In this document: positions 1 to 8,245 of the stretch, in pieces
Numbering within the stretch: position 1 is the first letter of the stretch
Layout of the letters: every line of letters starts with the position of its first letter
IMG/VR virus record: IMGVR_UViG_3300010885_044768
Coordinates: 1 to 53,829 of that record
Origin: a virus
Strand: one strand, 5' to 3'
Length of the DNA: 53,829 nt
Notes under the pieces: model-generated
What the model was told of the DNA's origin: nothing
Database searches by the model: none
Seen by the model: the letters and a program-made list of their open reading frames with translations, nothing else
Position numbers and translations under genes: made by a program

Positions 1-414
1 CGACACAAGAATAATGCCTTGACGCAAACCGCCAGTAACCTGAAGCTCACCCGACAAAGCAACAACATCTGAAACAGGGGCAGTAATCTCATAAGAGGTT
101 TGCTTAGCAACCGCAAGTGTGCATCGGTTGCCTCCAATCAAACCGCCATCGTAAGCAATTGTCACAGCAGGTGTCAAGTCGTTATTTACAATGTCCTCAA
201 AAACAGCTGAAATAGCGTTAGCATCGCCATCAAACATACCCTTCAAGCTGATTGTGCCATCATTCTGACCAGTAATGTAAGTTTTAGCATTGCTACCAAA
301 AGCTGAAGTTTCGGCAGTTTCAATGTTCATGCTCGAATTTACTTCGTTCAAGTAAGCCGAAATGTCATACTTGCCCAAAATAATGTCAGTATCTTTACCA
401 TGTCTAATCGGCAT
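1..414 (-). CDS. Major tail tube protein A, N-terminal part (cut by window edge)
   Basis: Partial gene starting at ATG 414 and reading off the left edge. The 138 visible residues match the neighbouring tail tube protein B (53091-53516) throughout: both carry ETAETS.FGSNAKTYITGQNDATIS near the start and a SYEI.APV.DVV.LS.ELQ.TG block at the end. That pattern is typical of siphovirus tail tube proteins, which polymerise into the tube around the tape measure. The start overlaps the stop of the upstream 78-residue gene by 11 bases. If the window is circular the protein continues at 53828 and ends at 53520, about 240 residues in total, longer than protein B because of an extra C-terminal beta-rich domain. 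Confidence 0.82.
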   Translation of the reverse strand, partial: MPIRHGKDTDIILGKYDISAYLNEVNSSMNIETAETSAFGSNAKTYITGQNDGTISLKGMFDGDANAISAVFEDIVNNDLTPAVTIAYDGGLIGGNRCTLAVAKQTSYEITAPVSDVVALSGELQVTGGLRQGIILVS

Positions 415-640
415 CAACTACAACTTCCTCTAGGGGCAACTCATTTTCTAAAGCATCCACAACATCAGCGACAACATCCTCGACAACAGGCGCAGCTGAG
501 TTCAAGACGATGTAACCGCCCGATACTAGCCAGCTAATGCTTTCTTTCGGCAAATCGGTAACGATGTCGTATGCCTCTGCTCGCTTAGCAGGTGGGTAAT
601 CTAAACCCACTAATACTTTGTATTCAATGTTTTTTGCCAT
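404..640 (-). CDS. Small head-tail region protein
   Basis: 78 residues, starting MAKNIEYKVLVGLDYPP, with an acidic C-terminus (ENELPLEEVVVDAD). Small proteins of this type commonly sit between the tail terminator and the tail tube gene in actinophages; their role is not known to me. A good ribosome binding site (GAGGAAATT before ATG) supports the start. It is the first gene after a GGGCGTGT-type promoter (656-696) and overlaps the tail tube start, so it likely leads the tail transcript. Confidence 0.8.
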   Translation of the reverse strand: MAKNIEYKVLVGLDYPPAKRAEAYDIVTDLPKESISWLVSGGYIVLNSAAPVVEDVVADVVDALENELPLEEVVVDAD

Positions 641-655
641 AATTTCCTCATTTCA

Positions 656-696
656 ACTATACGGATTGGACTTTTTTGCTATCTTCTAACACGCCC
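656..696 (-). promoter_or_regulatory. Phage-type promoter: GGGCGTGT box plus TATAGT -10
   Basis: On the minus strand, GGGCGTGT (696-689) is followed by TTAGAAGATAG and, 35 nt after its first base, by TATAGT (661-656). The predicted start is about 649, just ahead of the 640 gene. The box is shared with the elements at 8107-8148 and 45953-45994, which have the same spacing to a -10, and with a box at 12158-12165. Confidence 0.55.
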
Positions 697-700
697 ACAA

Positions 701-970
701 CTAGAACTGTTCGCCACAGCTATTGCATAGGAGAGAAACGCCACCAAGAGTTACTAGCTCAAGAGAATCTTCATGCGAACAAACATCATTAGGAATCATG
801 TCCAAGATTTTAGAAGCTTTAGATTGCTTGACTGGTTCGACAGGTTCGATAGGAGCTTCAGGTTGCAATACTGGCTCGATAGAAGCAACGATTAGATTGC
901 GAGTAGTTTCTAAATAAGCAGCCAGCCCATCCAAAGCCATCAAAATTTTGTTAGCCTCAGATTCCTGCAA
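701..970 (-). CDS. Small protein with C-terminal Cys/His zinc-like motif
   Basis: 89 residues. The N-terminal half is helical, a proline/glutamate-rich linker follows (PEAPIEPVEPV), and the C-terminus holds VCSHEDSLELVTLGG...LLCNSCGEQF. That C-x-H...C-x2-C arrangement looks like a small zinc-binding fold. It lies between the tail terminator (14-base overlap) and the promoter for the next block. Similar small C-terminal Cys motifs occur in actinophage head-tail modules. Function unknown. Confidence 0.7.
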   Translation of the reverse strand: MQESEANKILMALDGLAAYLETTRNLIVASIEPVLQPEAPIEPVEPVKQSKASKILDMIPNDVCSHEDSLELVTLGGVSLLCNSCGEQF

Positions 971-1352
971 AAGTCACCTCAAAATTAGCTGAAAACTCCC
1001 AACGCAAACGGTCATCCTGACCCATGCTCAAAATCGTGCTTGAAGGTCGAACTCTCAAAAACTGAACACCGCCAAGAGTTTGATTAGAAATCGAGTTGAG
1101 CAAAGTCTGAATTGCAACCAACCTAGCTCTCGGAGTGACATAATCATCAATCACGCCACGAACTCGCACCTGCAAACTCGGCTGCGAAAGAGCCATACCT
1201 GATGCAAAAGTTTCCATAAAACTGCCGTCATACTCAGTTAGCAAAGTAGTCAAAACAGTTGTATCAGGCATCTGACCAATAAATAAATCAGTTCCCTGAG
1301 TTCCCAAACTGTTGCTAGTCAGATGGTCAGCGATAGCATTGACCCAACTCAT
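957..1352 (-). CDS. Tail terminator (minor capsid-like) protein
   Basis: 131 residues. N-terminal helix, then GTQGTDLFIGQMPD, a central strand SQPSLQVRVRG, helix PRARLVAIQTLLNSI, and a C-terminal strand (RLRWEFSANFEVTF). This order matches the tail terminator/minor capsid fold that caps the tail tube and joins it to the head completion proteins. Position directly after the HK97 gp10-like gene, with stop and start sharing one base, supports the call. Confidence 0.75.
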   Translation of the reverse strand: MSWVNAIADHLTSNSLGTQGTDLFIGQMPDTTVLTTLLTEYDGSFMETFASGMALSQPSLQVRVRGVIDDYVTPRARLVAIQTLLNSISNQTLGGVQFLRVRPSSTILSMGQDDRLRWEFSANFEVTFAGI

Positions 1353-1741
1353 TACTTCACACTCCCAAGAATTCTGCCGACACGATAAGCAAGGCGTTCT
1401 TCAAGATTTGGCAACCGTTCACGAATTGGGTTTTCCAAATACTTAGCAGACTTACCCTCTTTATGTTTGTAATCCAAACGCTCATGTTGGTCCATTGCAT
1501 ACGCACTTGCTGCACCGCCATAACCCATTACAACAATCCAATTGCCTTGTCGTTTCATCAATGGCAAAATCTTGCCACTACGCCTTAGCGTTCCAAACTC
1601 GACAGGCACACGCCTTTGCGATGCAAGAAACATAAGTTGAGCTTCCTCATTCAACGCCTGACCCAAAGCAACCTCAGTCACCTCAGTCAATTGCTGAGAG
1701 CTAAGCCTCCGCAAAGCCTCAATACCCAAAAGCTCAATCAT
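1352..1741 (-). CDS. HK97 gp10-like head-tail protein
   Basis: 129 residues. Contains RRVPVEFGTLRRSGKILP, MGYGGAASAYAMDQHE and KYLENPIRE, which are the conserved features of the HK97 gp10-like family: a V.TG.LR.S segment, a YG..YA...HE segment, and a helix starting K.LE.P. These proteins act at the head-tail junction. It sits in the usual order: adaptor, stopper, gp10-like, terminator. Confidence 0.85.
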   Translation of the reverse strand: MIELLGIEALRRLSSQQLTEVTEVALGQALNEEAQLMFLASQRRVPVEFGTLRRSGKILPLMKRQGNWIVVMGYGGAASAYAMDQHERLDYKHKEGKSAKYLENPIRERLPNLEERLAYRVGRILGSVK

Positions 1742-1743
1742 CG

Positions 1744-2064
1744 CTAACCCTCAAAATCAATAGTCGTATGATGCGCTCCAACCTCATCATAAAAAGTTTG
1801 CACATTCAAAATCTTTGGAGAAGTGCCATCAGGCATGTTTAGAATTGCGTTCTTTTGAACATCATAAACATCATCCATGTAAATCGTGCCACCATAAGTA
1901 ACCAAGTTACTTTCAGGCGTATAAGCCTCACGCCGATTTAATTTGATGTGACACTTGAAAGTAACAACCGCTCCACCAGTTCGGCTACCATAAACATCCC
2001 TACTAGCAACATTTTGATAACTAGCAGTAGTCGCCATCAACGAAACCAAATTTTTATCAATCAT
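1744..2064 (-). CDS. Head closure / stopper protein
   Basis: 106 residues, predicted mostly beta. A strand bearing Y.SRTGGAVVTFKCHIKLNRREAY leads into the TIYMDDVYDV and HHTTIDFEG strands, as in small head closure proteins that plug the portal after packaging. Position between the adaptor (4-base overlap, ATGA) and the gp10-like gene supports this more than sequence alone. Confidence 0.65.
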   Translation of the reverse strand: MIDKNLVSLMATTASYQNVASRDVYGSRTGGAVVTFKCHIKLNRREAYTPESNLVTYGGTIYMDDVYDVQKNAILNMPDGTSPKILNVQTFYDEVGAHHTTIDFEG

Positions 2065-2450
2065 GGGCGCAACTCATCAAACTGCCCAATAGAAAATTGT
2101 GTATCCGACTCAACAAAATAAGCAGACAAAGTGTTACTAATCCTGCCCAGCTTCAACCGCTTAGCCAGCTCCTTATACTCAGCAGCCGTATTTTGGTAAC
2201 TCAAACTCAAACTCAAGTCACCAACACTTTTAGAAGTTACGGCAGAAAGTTGTGCGTAAGCAATCGCTAAATGAGTAGCTCCTTGAGATGCTGCAAGGTA
2301 AACGCTGCCATCAAAAAAATCTAGCAAATAATAAATTTCTTCATTGCTCAAACTACGCTCTTGCTCCACAGTATCCATAACAAGGAAGCGCACTTCATCT
2401 TTAGGGTCGGCATAAACACCGCTGACTGCCTCACTATAAGAAAATGTCAT
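2061..2450 (-). CDS. Head-tail adaptor protein
   Basis: 129 residues, all-helical. FLVMDTVEQERSLSNEEIYYLLDF is a typical opening of phage head-tail adaptors: a short P.D.VRFLVGDT-like segment followed by an L.DEEI..LL helix. Adaptors form a ring beneath the portal. The ATG overlaps the stop of a 40-residue gene, and translational coupling is likely. Confidence 0.72.
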   Translation of the reverse strand: MTFSYSEAVSGVYADPKDEVRFLVMDTVEQERSLSNEEIYYLLDFFDGSVYLAASQGATHLAIAYAQLSAVTSKSVGDLSLSLSYQNTAAEYKELAKRLKLGRISNTLSAYFVESDTQFSIGQFDELRP

Positions 2451-2569
2451 TTCTGTTCTTCCTCGTCTGGGATTTCTTCAATTGAAATTATGTTGCTTAG
2501 CGGATGGTCATGAGTTGAATCACAATTTTCACAATAACCACCAAGTCCATAAATAACATTCGTTGCCAT
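2447..2569 (-). CDS. Very small CxxC protein
   Basis: 40 residues. Starts MATNVIYGLGGYCENCDSTH and ends EEIPDEEEQK. The TAATG junction with the fibre-like gene upstream and the ATGA junction with the adaptor downstream are both tight couplings, which is the main evidence that this is a gene. The C-E-N-C plus H-D-H cluster could bind a metal. Function unknown. Confidence 0.6.
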   Translation of the reverse strand: MATNVIYGLGGYCENCDSTHDHPLSNIISIEEIPDEEEQK

Positions 2570-3300
2570 TAGAAGCCAGCTACCAGTAAAGGAACATAAT
2601 AGTTAGATAAAGTTGGTGTTACCGTTGATGGAAATGATGAAGTTGATGAAACTATCCAACAAGCTGTGCTTGCTAATGTGGTCGGAATAAACGGCGATTG
2701 TGTGGTTGCTGTAAAAATTTGCGGTGCGCCACTTGTAGATAAATAAGCTAACCAATAAAGACCTGCGGATAAGGATTGACTAATGGTTATAGTTTTTGCG
2801 CCTGTTGTTGATGTAGAAACTGCTCCAGCGTCTAATACTAAAGTAGTAGGCACATCATCAGAATTACTTGAATAAATACCTAAACTAGCCGTAGCGCCAG
2901 CGACAATAGAACTTACTCTGACAGTAAGGCTTGTCATTGTTTGAGTTATTGGCATCACGAAAGGCATAAAAACTATTGTATTCACCGCAACCGAAGCACC
3001 TGCAACTGCACTAGGTAGCGTGTAATACTGTCCAGTTTTATAGGCACGATGACCCCACGAATAAGCGCTACCGCCACCCGAACTTGTAACCCAGCCAGTT
3101 GCATAATCAGCTCCTGAAGTTTTAGCCAACACCTGCCCAGCAGTTCCACCAACAGGAACACCTATGCCATTAGCACCTTGCGGTCCAGTCGTTGAAGTCA
3201 AAACTTGAACCGCTTGAGAAGTAACATTTAGCTCAACAGTATTTTGAGCAACAGCAACCCCAACAGTATTTTGAGCGACCTCAACAACAACACTAGACAC
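2569..3300 (-). CDS. Fibre-like structural protein in the head module
   Basis: 243 residues. The N-terminus carries short VAQNTV repeats, then a collagen-like/linker segment TTGPQGANGIGVPVGGTAGQVLAK and ADYATGWV, a linker very common in phage fibres, then a glycine/serine/threonine-rich beta domain. It lies between other fibre-like genes and the head-tail connectors, so head fibre or receptor-binding decoration is more likely than tail fibre. Exact function is inferred. Confidence 0.7.
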   Translation of the reverse strand: MSSVVVEVAQNTVGVAVAQNTVELNVTSQAVQVLTSTTGPQGANGIGVPVGGTAGQVLAKTSGADYATGWVTSSGGGSAYSWGHRAYKTGQYYTLPSAVAGASVAVNTIVFMPFVMPITQTMTSLTVRVSSIVAGATASLGIYSSNSDDVPTTLVLDAGAVSTSTTGAKTITISQSLSAGLYWLAYLSTSGAPQIFTATTQSPFIPTTLASTACWIVSSTSSFPSTVTPTLSNYYVPLLVAGF

Positions 3301-3643
3301 GAGTTACCTCAGACGAAACAGTAAAAGTTCCTTGCAAAATGCGGTCTTTGATACCACCACTAGAAGTCAATTCTAAATCGTAAATGTATTGACCCGCCTC
3401 AAAAGCAGCAGTAGTAGCGTGAGCAATCAACAAAGTGATAGTGCCAGCAGAACCACCCAAAGTGATTCCGCTGCCACTCGTCAAACTTATCAAAGGCGTT
3501 ACCGAATCGTAAGTCCTACGAACTTGCATAGCCGCAGAATACCCTGTCAGATTTACCGCAACATTATCAATTTTGTAAGTAAAAGTTTCTGTATAAGTAA
3601 CACCTTGTGGGCAAATAATGTCGTAAACGCCAGCAACTAGCAT
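3293..3643 (-). CDS. BppU/Ig-like structural domain protein
   Basis: 116 residues. VYDIICPQGVTYTETFTYKI, NLTGYSAAMQVRR, GTITLLIAHATTAAF and GQYIYDLELTS follow the usual pattern of small phage beta-sandwich proteins related to the N-terminal domain of baseplate upper proteins, often found beside fibre genes. Overlaps the next gene by 8 bases. Probably an anchor or assembly partner for the adjacent fibre proteins. Confidence 0.68.
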   Translation of the reverse strand: MLVAGVYDIICPQGVTYTETFTYKIDNVAVNLTGYSAAMQVRRTYDSVTPLISLTSGSGITLGGSAGTITLLIAHATTAAFEAGQYIYDLELTSSGGIKDRILQGTFTVSSEVTRV

Positions 3644-3653
3644 TTATCTTTCC

Positions 3654-4220
3654 TTACTTGACTAGAGATGTATAAATGCTCACAGAAGCAGCGGTAGGTC
3701 GAGTTGGGCTAGTTCCAGCAGCAAAAGTTGAAAGCTGAACCGAGGTAGATGATGTTCCCCAAACCACTTCAAAATAATCGCCAGCAGCCGCAGTAATCAA
3801 GTGAGTTCCTGTCAGATACACACGACCATTTACTGCCGTCTGAATAGCAGGAATGCTACCAACAGAAGTCGAACCAACAACATCTGTGCCATTCTTACGC
3901 AACCAAACATAAATGTCAGAGCGAGTAGCCGCAGAGTTTTCAACTTGAATGTCAAACTCTAACGAGTAATTTCCAGCGTTTGCATAAGTAATACGAGAGT
4001 TTGATACAACACTTACACCATCCGAGTAATCAGAGGTGTTGAGAGTGATTGCTTTAGAAGCTGTCGCATCGGCAGTTGTTTGGTTGGTGTAATCCGAAAA
4101 CTGTCCAGCGTATCCACGATAAGCAGTAGTCTGAATCAGACCATCGCCAAAAGTAATACCGCCGTTATAGGTCAGTTGAAGAACCTGTGTAACAACTTTT
4201 TTGAAATTGTCAAAAGCCAT
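3654..4220 (-). CDS. Fibre protein with C1q/TNF-like jelly-roll domain
   Basis: 188 residues. A short N-terminal anchor (to about residue 40) is followed by a jelly roll: GQFSDYTNQTTADATASKAI, RITYANAGNYSLEFDIQVEN, DIYVWLRKNGTDV, GDYFEVVWGTSSTSVQL. This order is characteristic of C1q/TNF-like trimeric domains in phage fibres and receptor-binding proteins. Context places it in the head module next to the capsid genes. Confidence 0.75.
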   Translation of the reverse strand: MAFDNFKKVVTQVLQLTYNGGITFGDGLIQTTAYRGYAGQFSDYTNQTTADATASKAITLNTSDYSDGVSVVSNSRITYANAGNYSLEFDIQVENSAATRSDIYVWLRKNGTDVVGSTSVGSIPAIQTAVNGRVYLTGTHLITAAAGDYFEVVWGTSSTSVQLSTFAAGTSPTRPTAASVSIYTSLVK

Positions 4221-4230
4221 TTCTAATCTC

Positions 4231-5754
4231 CTAAGATTGTGCTTCGCTAAAACGAATAGTTGCAGATGCGCCAGTCAAAGTCGCACCAGTAATTGGAGTA
4301 ACCGCAACAGTCAAAATGTCTGATAGTGTGCCTTTAGTGTTCAATCCAAGCGGATACAAACCACGCAAGTCAGCAGCGGTAATCGTGTTGGCTGTTGCGT
4401 AATACGATGCGACAACTTCGCCACCTGACAAAGCGGTGGCTGATGTATCTTTCTGCGAAAGCGATGTGCCACCAATGTCAGTAAAGTTTGCGCCAGTCAA
4501 AGTTGGTGACAAAACAAACTCGATAAACGCTACACCGCCGCCAGTATAAATACCAACATCTGTTGGCAAAATACCTCCACGATTGAGCAAACCGATGCTG
4601 AAAGTATCCGCAGCCGTAACAGTCGTAGTTGGATAAAGGATTTGAGTTGTGTCTAAAGTCAAAGTGTTGTTGGTGTTAGACACAATCAAAAATGGTTTAG
4701 CAGCGTTAGTGCCGCTAGTCATAATAACAAAAAGACCAGCATAAGCGTTTACAACCCAAGGAGTTCCCGAAACAGTAATCGTGCTTGTAGTCGCAGATGC
4801 TACTGTTCCAGTCGTTGCAACCGTTGCAACTTGTCTAGCACGAATTGAAACGATTGGGCGGCGAGCAGTCAGACCAGTAGTAACCGCAGTTGCACCGTTT
4901 GAGCCAGCGTAAATGTAACCTCGGTCAGTATCAAAACCGCCCTCGGTCATCACCGATGTGCCGTAGTGATAAAGGTTAGACGCAGCATTTGAACCTGATA
5001 CTGAGCGAATCTCATAACGAGCAGGTAAGTTACCAGTTCGCATGTAAGCCTGAGTAACATTGTTTGCGTGACGGTATTGGTGAACAGGATAAAAACGACC
5101 ATCAATGTAGAAACCAAAAGTAGCTACACCAGCACCATACCAAGCAAACTGAATTGAAAACATTTGAAGCTTAGTAAAATCAAGGTTGATAGCTGATGGA
5201 CCAGTTCCATCCATCTTGTCAATGTTCCATTGGTCTTTAGTAAATTTGGTATCGGTAACAGAGCCACCAATTGTCGCTCTACGAACAACAGAAATACCGT
5301 TTGGGTTTACCTGATTGCCAGCAGCGGTGACAGTCGTGTTTACATCTGAAAAAGCCTGCTCAAAGAAAAGTCCATTGCAGTCATCAAACATACCAACACG
5401 ATTGATAACACCAGCATCAGGAAACGAGAAAAGTGCGGCAGCAGAAGTGTATTGCTGCTTGCCCGACTGATAACGGAAATAGCGTTTGGTCTGACGGATA
5501 GCAAAAGCGCCAAGAGTGTTGGCAGGGATTGAAAGGTTTACTCCACCTTTTTCGGGCATGTGAGCAATCGTGCCACCGCTACCAGTAAGCGACTCCCAAC
5601 GAGTGCTTTGCAAACCATACTCAAGGTCGGTATCAAACATTGCTTGGTGTTGAGTGGTTTTTAGCCGACCGAACACATCTGCCATTGCAGGGTCAATACC
5701 TACAAGTGGGATTGTGCCAAGAGATGAATTCATCTTAGCTTGCATTTTAGACAT
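4231..5754 (-). CDS. Large virion structural protein (fibre/decoration type)
   Basis: 507 residues. The core contains VGMFDDCNGLFFEQ, ISVVRRATIGGSV, FTKDQWNIDKMDGTGPS, LDFTKLQMFSIQFAWYGAG and GFYIDGRFYPVHQYRHAN, a block I recognise from large structural proteins of many aquatic phages. A threonine/alanine-rich beta insert (about 300-380) precedes the C-terminal part. Gene order after the major capsid protein suggests a capsid-attached or head-proximal protein. No enzymatic motif seen. Confidence 0.7.
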   Translation of the reverse strand: MSKMQAKMNSSLGTIPLVGIDPAMADVFGRLKTTQHQAMFDTDLEYGLQSTRWESLTGSGGTIAHMPEKGGVNLSIPANTLGAFAIRQTKRYFRYQSGKQQYTSAAALFSFPDAGVINRVGMFDDCNGLFFEQAFSDVNTTVTAAGNQVNPNGISVVRRATIGGSVTDTKFTKDQWNIDKMDGTGPSAINLDFTKLQMFSIQFAWYGAGVATFGFYIDGRFYPVHQYRHANNVTQAYMRTGNLPARYEIRSVSGSNAASNLYHYGTSVMTEGGFDTDRGYIYAGSNGATAVTTGLTARRPIVSIRARQVATVATTGTVASATTSTITVSGTPWVVNAYAGLFVIMTSGTNAAKPFLIVSNTNNTLTLDTTQILYPTTTVTAADTFSIGLLNRGGILPTDVGIYTGGGVAFIEFVLSPTLTGANFTDIGGTSLSQKDTSATALSGGEVVASYYATANTITAADLRGLYPLGLNTKGTLSDILTVAVTPITGATLTGASATIRFSEAQS

Positions 5755-5792
5755 TTATTTATTACTCCAAATCTTTGAAAAGGTCTTGAATG

Positions 5793-5838
5793 CTAGAAAG
5801 GCGGTGAATAGGCGTGAACCTAAACACCGCCTTTCTAG
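5793..5838 (-). terminator. Perfect 14-bp hairpin after the major capsid gene
   Basis: CTAGAAAGGCGGTG (5793-5806) pairs perfectly with CACCGCCTTTCTAG (5825-5838), with an 18-nt loop. It lies between the capsid gene stop and the 5754 gene start. There is no U-tract, so it may be a partial terminator or an mRNA 3' end stabiliser that lets capsid mRNA exceed downstream mRNA. Confidence 0.6.
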
Positions 5839-5849
5839 GCTGATAGCGA

Positions 5850-6827
5850 CTAAGCTACTGCGCTTGCGAAATACGCACCAAGGTCAGCTGCAACAACTTT
5901 GTTGTCAAACGCAATCTGCGATTCAACATAGGTAGCAGCGTTCTGCTCTAGGCGATACTGCTTAGTTCCAACAGTTAGACCAAGACCTTCTGAAACGCCT
6001 CTCCATTGGAAGCTGTAACCAGCTGATGGAGTTAGAAGCGATGGTGATGGGGCTGAGTAAACCAACAAAGCTGCCTTACCGAAGCTGAAGCTGAATGAAC
6101 CAGTCTGACCTTCGTTAGCGGTGTTCTTGACAGCCTTAGCAACAAGAATTTCATCAAGACCAAACAACTGTGCAAGATACTGAGTGTCAGGAACATCACG
6201 ACCTGTGTATTTTACTCGGTCAATAATGTCTGGGTGGTTGCGAAGAACACGATAGACATCGTAACCAAGAACAAGCTTGTTTGGCTCGAAACCTGTTGTG
6301 GACATAATCTGAGCCTTTGCAAGCTCAATGTCCTGAATCGGGTCAGAGTTAGCAAGGTCAGACCATTGCTTGAACTGAGTGCCAGTAGGAGTGCCTGAAA
6401 CGCCTGTGTAGTCAGTTCCCCAAACACCAGTAGTGATGTAGTCAGAAACGAACTGGTTCTCAAGACGGTTGAGTAGAAGCTGAGAAGTGAACTTAGCAGC
6501 GTCACGCATTGGGTCAAGAGGGTTGTCGAAGTTAGCCATAGTCTGGTCGCCAACAGCCTTCTTCACAGCAAAAACATCTGCGTAGTAGTTGTCGGTGCTT
6601 AGACCATAACCTGAAGTTGCGGCTTCTGAACCGTCTGCACGAAGTCGTGCATCGTCACGAAACCAGTCCTCTTTGGTGTATTTGAAATAAAGGTTTGACT
6701 GCTTGTCCACAGGAACGATAGGGAAAACCTTCGTAGCGATGAAGTTGTCAGCAGACTGAATGTAAGCTACCGATGCGTTCGTTAGAATTGCATCGACATG
6801 GACTTGGTTGATTGATGGCTGTGGCAT
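5850..6827 (-). CDS. Major capsid protein
   Basis: 325 residues, HK97-fold type. N-terminal FIATKVFPIVPVDKQSNLYFKYTKEDWFRDDA and ADGSEAATSGYGLS segments, central NKLVLGYDVYRVLRNHPDIIDRVKYT, and QLFGLDEILVAKAVKNTANEG are typical of a major capsid family widespread in actinophages. It follows the scaffold and decoration genes and precedes a strong hairpin. Forms the icosahedral shell. Confidence 0.9.
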   Translation of the reverse strand: MPQPSINQVHVDAILTNASVAYIQSADNFIATKVFPIVPVDKQSNLYFKYTKEDWFRDDARLRADGSEAATSGYGLSTDNYYADVFAVKKAVGDQTMANFDNPLDPMRDAAKFTSQLLLNRLENQFVSDYITTGVWGTDYTGVSGTPTGTQFKQWSDLANSDPIQDIELAKAQIMSTTGFEPNKLVLGYDVYRVLRNHPDIIDRVKYTGRDVPDTQYLAQLFGLDEILVAKAVKNTANEGQTGSFSFSFGKAALLVYSAPSPSLLTPSAGYSFQWRGVSEGLGLTVGTKQYRLEQNAATYVESQIAFDNKVVAADLGAYFASAVA

Positions 6828-6839
6828 TTAGAGTTCTCC

Positions 6840-7235
6840 TTAGTTAGCTCGTGTTGGCGACTTGCAGTCGAATAGAACAGTAATGATGTCGCCAGCAGCT
6901 GTGGCTGCGGTCAAAGCCTGACCCAAAACATACTGCGTAGTGTCAGTTCCAGCGGTAATGCTCTTGGCACGACCAGTAGTAACAGTAATACCAACCAAAG
7001 CACCAGCTGAGATTGCAGCACTTGCAACAACTTTTGAAACACCAGAAATAGCAACCTCTGCGGTCTTACCTGAAGTCGGGGCGTTCTGCAAAATGCCTAG
7101 TGGGATGTCGGTAACTGCGCTAGCGAAAGTAGTTCCGCCAGTTGCAACCTTGACGATGTGATACTGCTTAGCTGATAGGTCAGCCGTAGCAGCAAGTGAA
7201 ATTTTGTGCTGTGAATCTACATACTCAAAAGCCAT
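6840..7235 (-). CDS. Capsid decoration protein (DUF2190-like)
   Basis: 131 residues, alanine/threonine-rich beta protein. LSAKQYHIVKV, DIPLGILQNAPTSGKTAEVAISGVSKVV, SAGALVGITVTTGRAKSI and YVLGQALTAATAAGDIITVLF match the DUF2190 pattern of head decoration proteins. Gene order scaffold-decoration-capsid fits. It would bind the capsid exterior to stabilise it. Confidence 0.82.
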   Translation of the reverse strand: MAFEYVDSQHKISLAATADLSAKQYHIVKVATGGTTFASAVTDIPLGILQNAPTSGKTAEVAISGVSKVVASAAISAGALVGITVTTGRAKSITAGTDTTQYVLGQALTAATAAGDIITVLFDCKSPTRAN

Positions 7236-8080
7236 TAGTTTGCACCTTCCTGTGCGTATCGTTTAGCAAGCTCAGAATTGGTGTCGAGAACTCGCTCAAT
7301 TCCTTGCTCGATGGTCTTTACTTCGCCTGCATCAACAAGCGACTTTGCGAGGCTACGAGCCTCTTCCAACACAGTCACACCTGAAGCGGTTGATGTTGCG
7401 CCGAATTCTTTTAGCAAGCCTGACTCTGATACCTGAGCGTCAGCAGCAAGCAAAACACCTTCAACAGTCTTAGCAAGCTCAGGGTCAGTAGCAGTCAAAC
7501 GGCGTAGAGCAGGAGCAACTACCTCGTGGTCAAGACCTACATTTTTGAAAGTTTCTTTTGACTTAGCGATAGCTTCAGCATCAAGGCGAACATCACGCTC
7601 TTTGCGTAGCTCCTCGCTCTGAGCTTTGAAAGCCTTAGCCATGATGTCACGCTGCTCAGCTGGAAGAGCCTTCACGCTCTTAGCAACCTCATCAGGCATT
7701 TCTTCCATAGCGGCAGCAACTTCAGCTGGAACTTCTTCCTCAGCTGGCATTTCCTCAGTCGTTTCCTCGCCAGTTTGCATAGCCTGAATTTCTTCAAGCT
7801 TCATTGCAAGGTCAGATGCCTGATTCTTAGCTGCTTCTAGTGCAGCTTCAAGTCCAGCAACCTGTTCCTCATAACCATCTACGGCTTTGGTAACGGCGAG
7901 GTCAATCTGCTCTTGAACAGAACTCAAATTAATCTCCTCGGTTTTGCCCAATTGGGCGGTTGATTGTGCTTCATCCGCACTTTTCATTACTAGGAAGCCA
8001 TCATAAAGATGAGCAGCCCTATCAACGCCAGATGTTTCAAGAACATCTAGGTTCACAAGCTTTTTCGTTGGTCTAGCCAT
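7235..8080 (-). CDS. Capsid scaffolding protein
   Basis: About 281 residues from ATG 8080. N-terminus VNLDVLETSGVDRAAHLYDGF, then a long coiled-coil (about 60-110), an acidic stretch TGEETTEEMPAEEEVP, and further helices. The charged helical composition and position just before the decoration and capsid genes fit a scaffold, which fills the prohead and is removed. ATG 8086 is also in frame, but GGAAG abuts it directly; the same site lies 6 nt before ATG 8080, so 8080 is preferred. Start of the late head transcript from the promoter at 8107-8148. Confidence 0.75.
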   Translation of the reverse strand: MARPTKKLVNLDVLETSGVDRAAHLYDGFLVMKSADEAQSTAQLGKTEEINLSSVQEQIDLAVTKAVDGYEEQVAGLEAALEAAKNQASDLAMKLEEIQAMQTGEETTEEMPAEEEVPAEVAAAMEEMPDEVAKSVKALPAEQRDIMAKAFKAQSEELRKERDVRLDAEAIAKSKETFKNVGLDHEVVAPALRRLTATDPELAKTVEGVLLAADAQVSESGLLKEFGATSTASGVTVLEEARSLAKSLVDAGEVKTIEQGIERVLDTNSELAKRYAQEGAN

Positions 8081-8106
8081 TGACATCTTCCTTTTGGTTC
8101 ATCTAA

Positions 8107-8148
8107 AGAATACGAAAATGATAAGTTTCAAATGCCTTTGACACGCCC
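8107..8148 (-). promoter_or_regulatory. Phage-type promoter: GGGCGTGT box plus TATTCT -10
   Basis: GGGCGTGT (8148-8141, minus) is followed 36 nt after its first base by TATTCT (8112-8107). The predicted start near 8100 leaves a 20-nt leader containing AAAAGGAAG before ATG 8080. The spacing is identical to the element upstream of the lysis genes (45953-45994). Confidence 0.62.
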
Positions 8149-8191
8149 AAACCATGCAATGAAGATAGATACAAAATCGTTACTTCACAAA

Positions 8192-8220
8192 TTGCAACTT
8201 ATTAGGTCTTGCATTAGACT
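8192..8220 (+). promoter_or_regulatory. Sigma70-like promoter for the 8.2-11.9 kb operon
   Basis: TTGCAA (8192-8197), 17-nt spacer, TAGACT (8215-8220). The leader then carries AGAGGAAGGAAG before ATG 8246. Divergent from the late promoter at 8107-8148. Unlike the other plus-strand promoters, no hairpin follows the start site. Confidence 0.55.
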
Positions 8221-8245
8221 AAGTATGTAAGAGGAAGGAAGAAAA

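Noticed and set aside
6212-6553. 113-codon minus-strand frame in the capsid gene
   Set aside because: It lies wholly inside the major capsid gene in another frame and encodes a leucine/threonine-rich low-complexity product.
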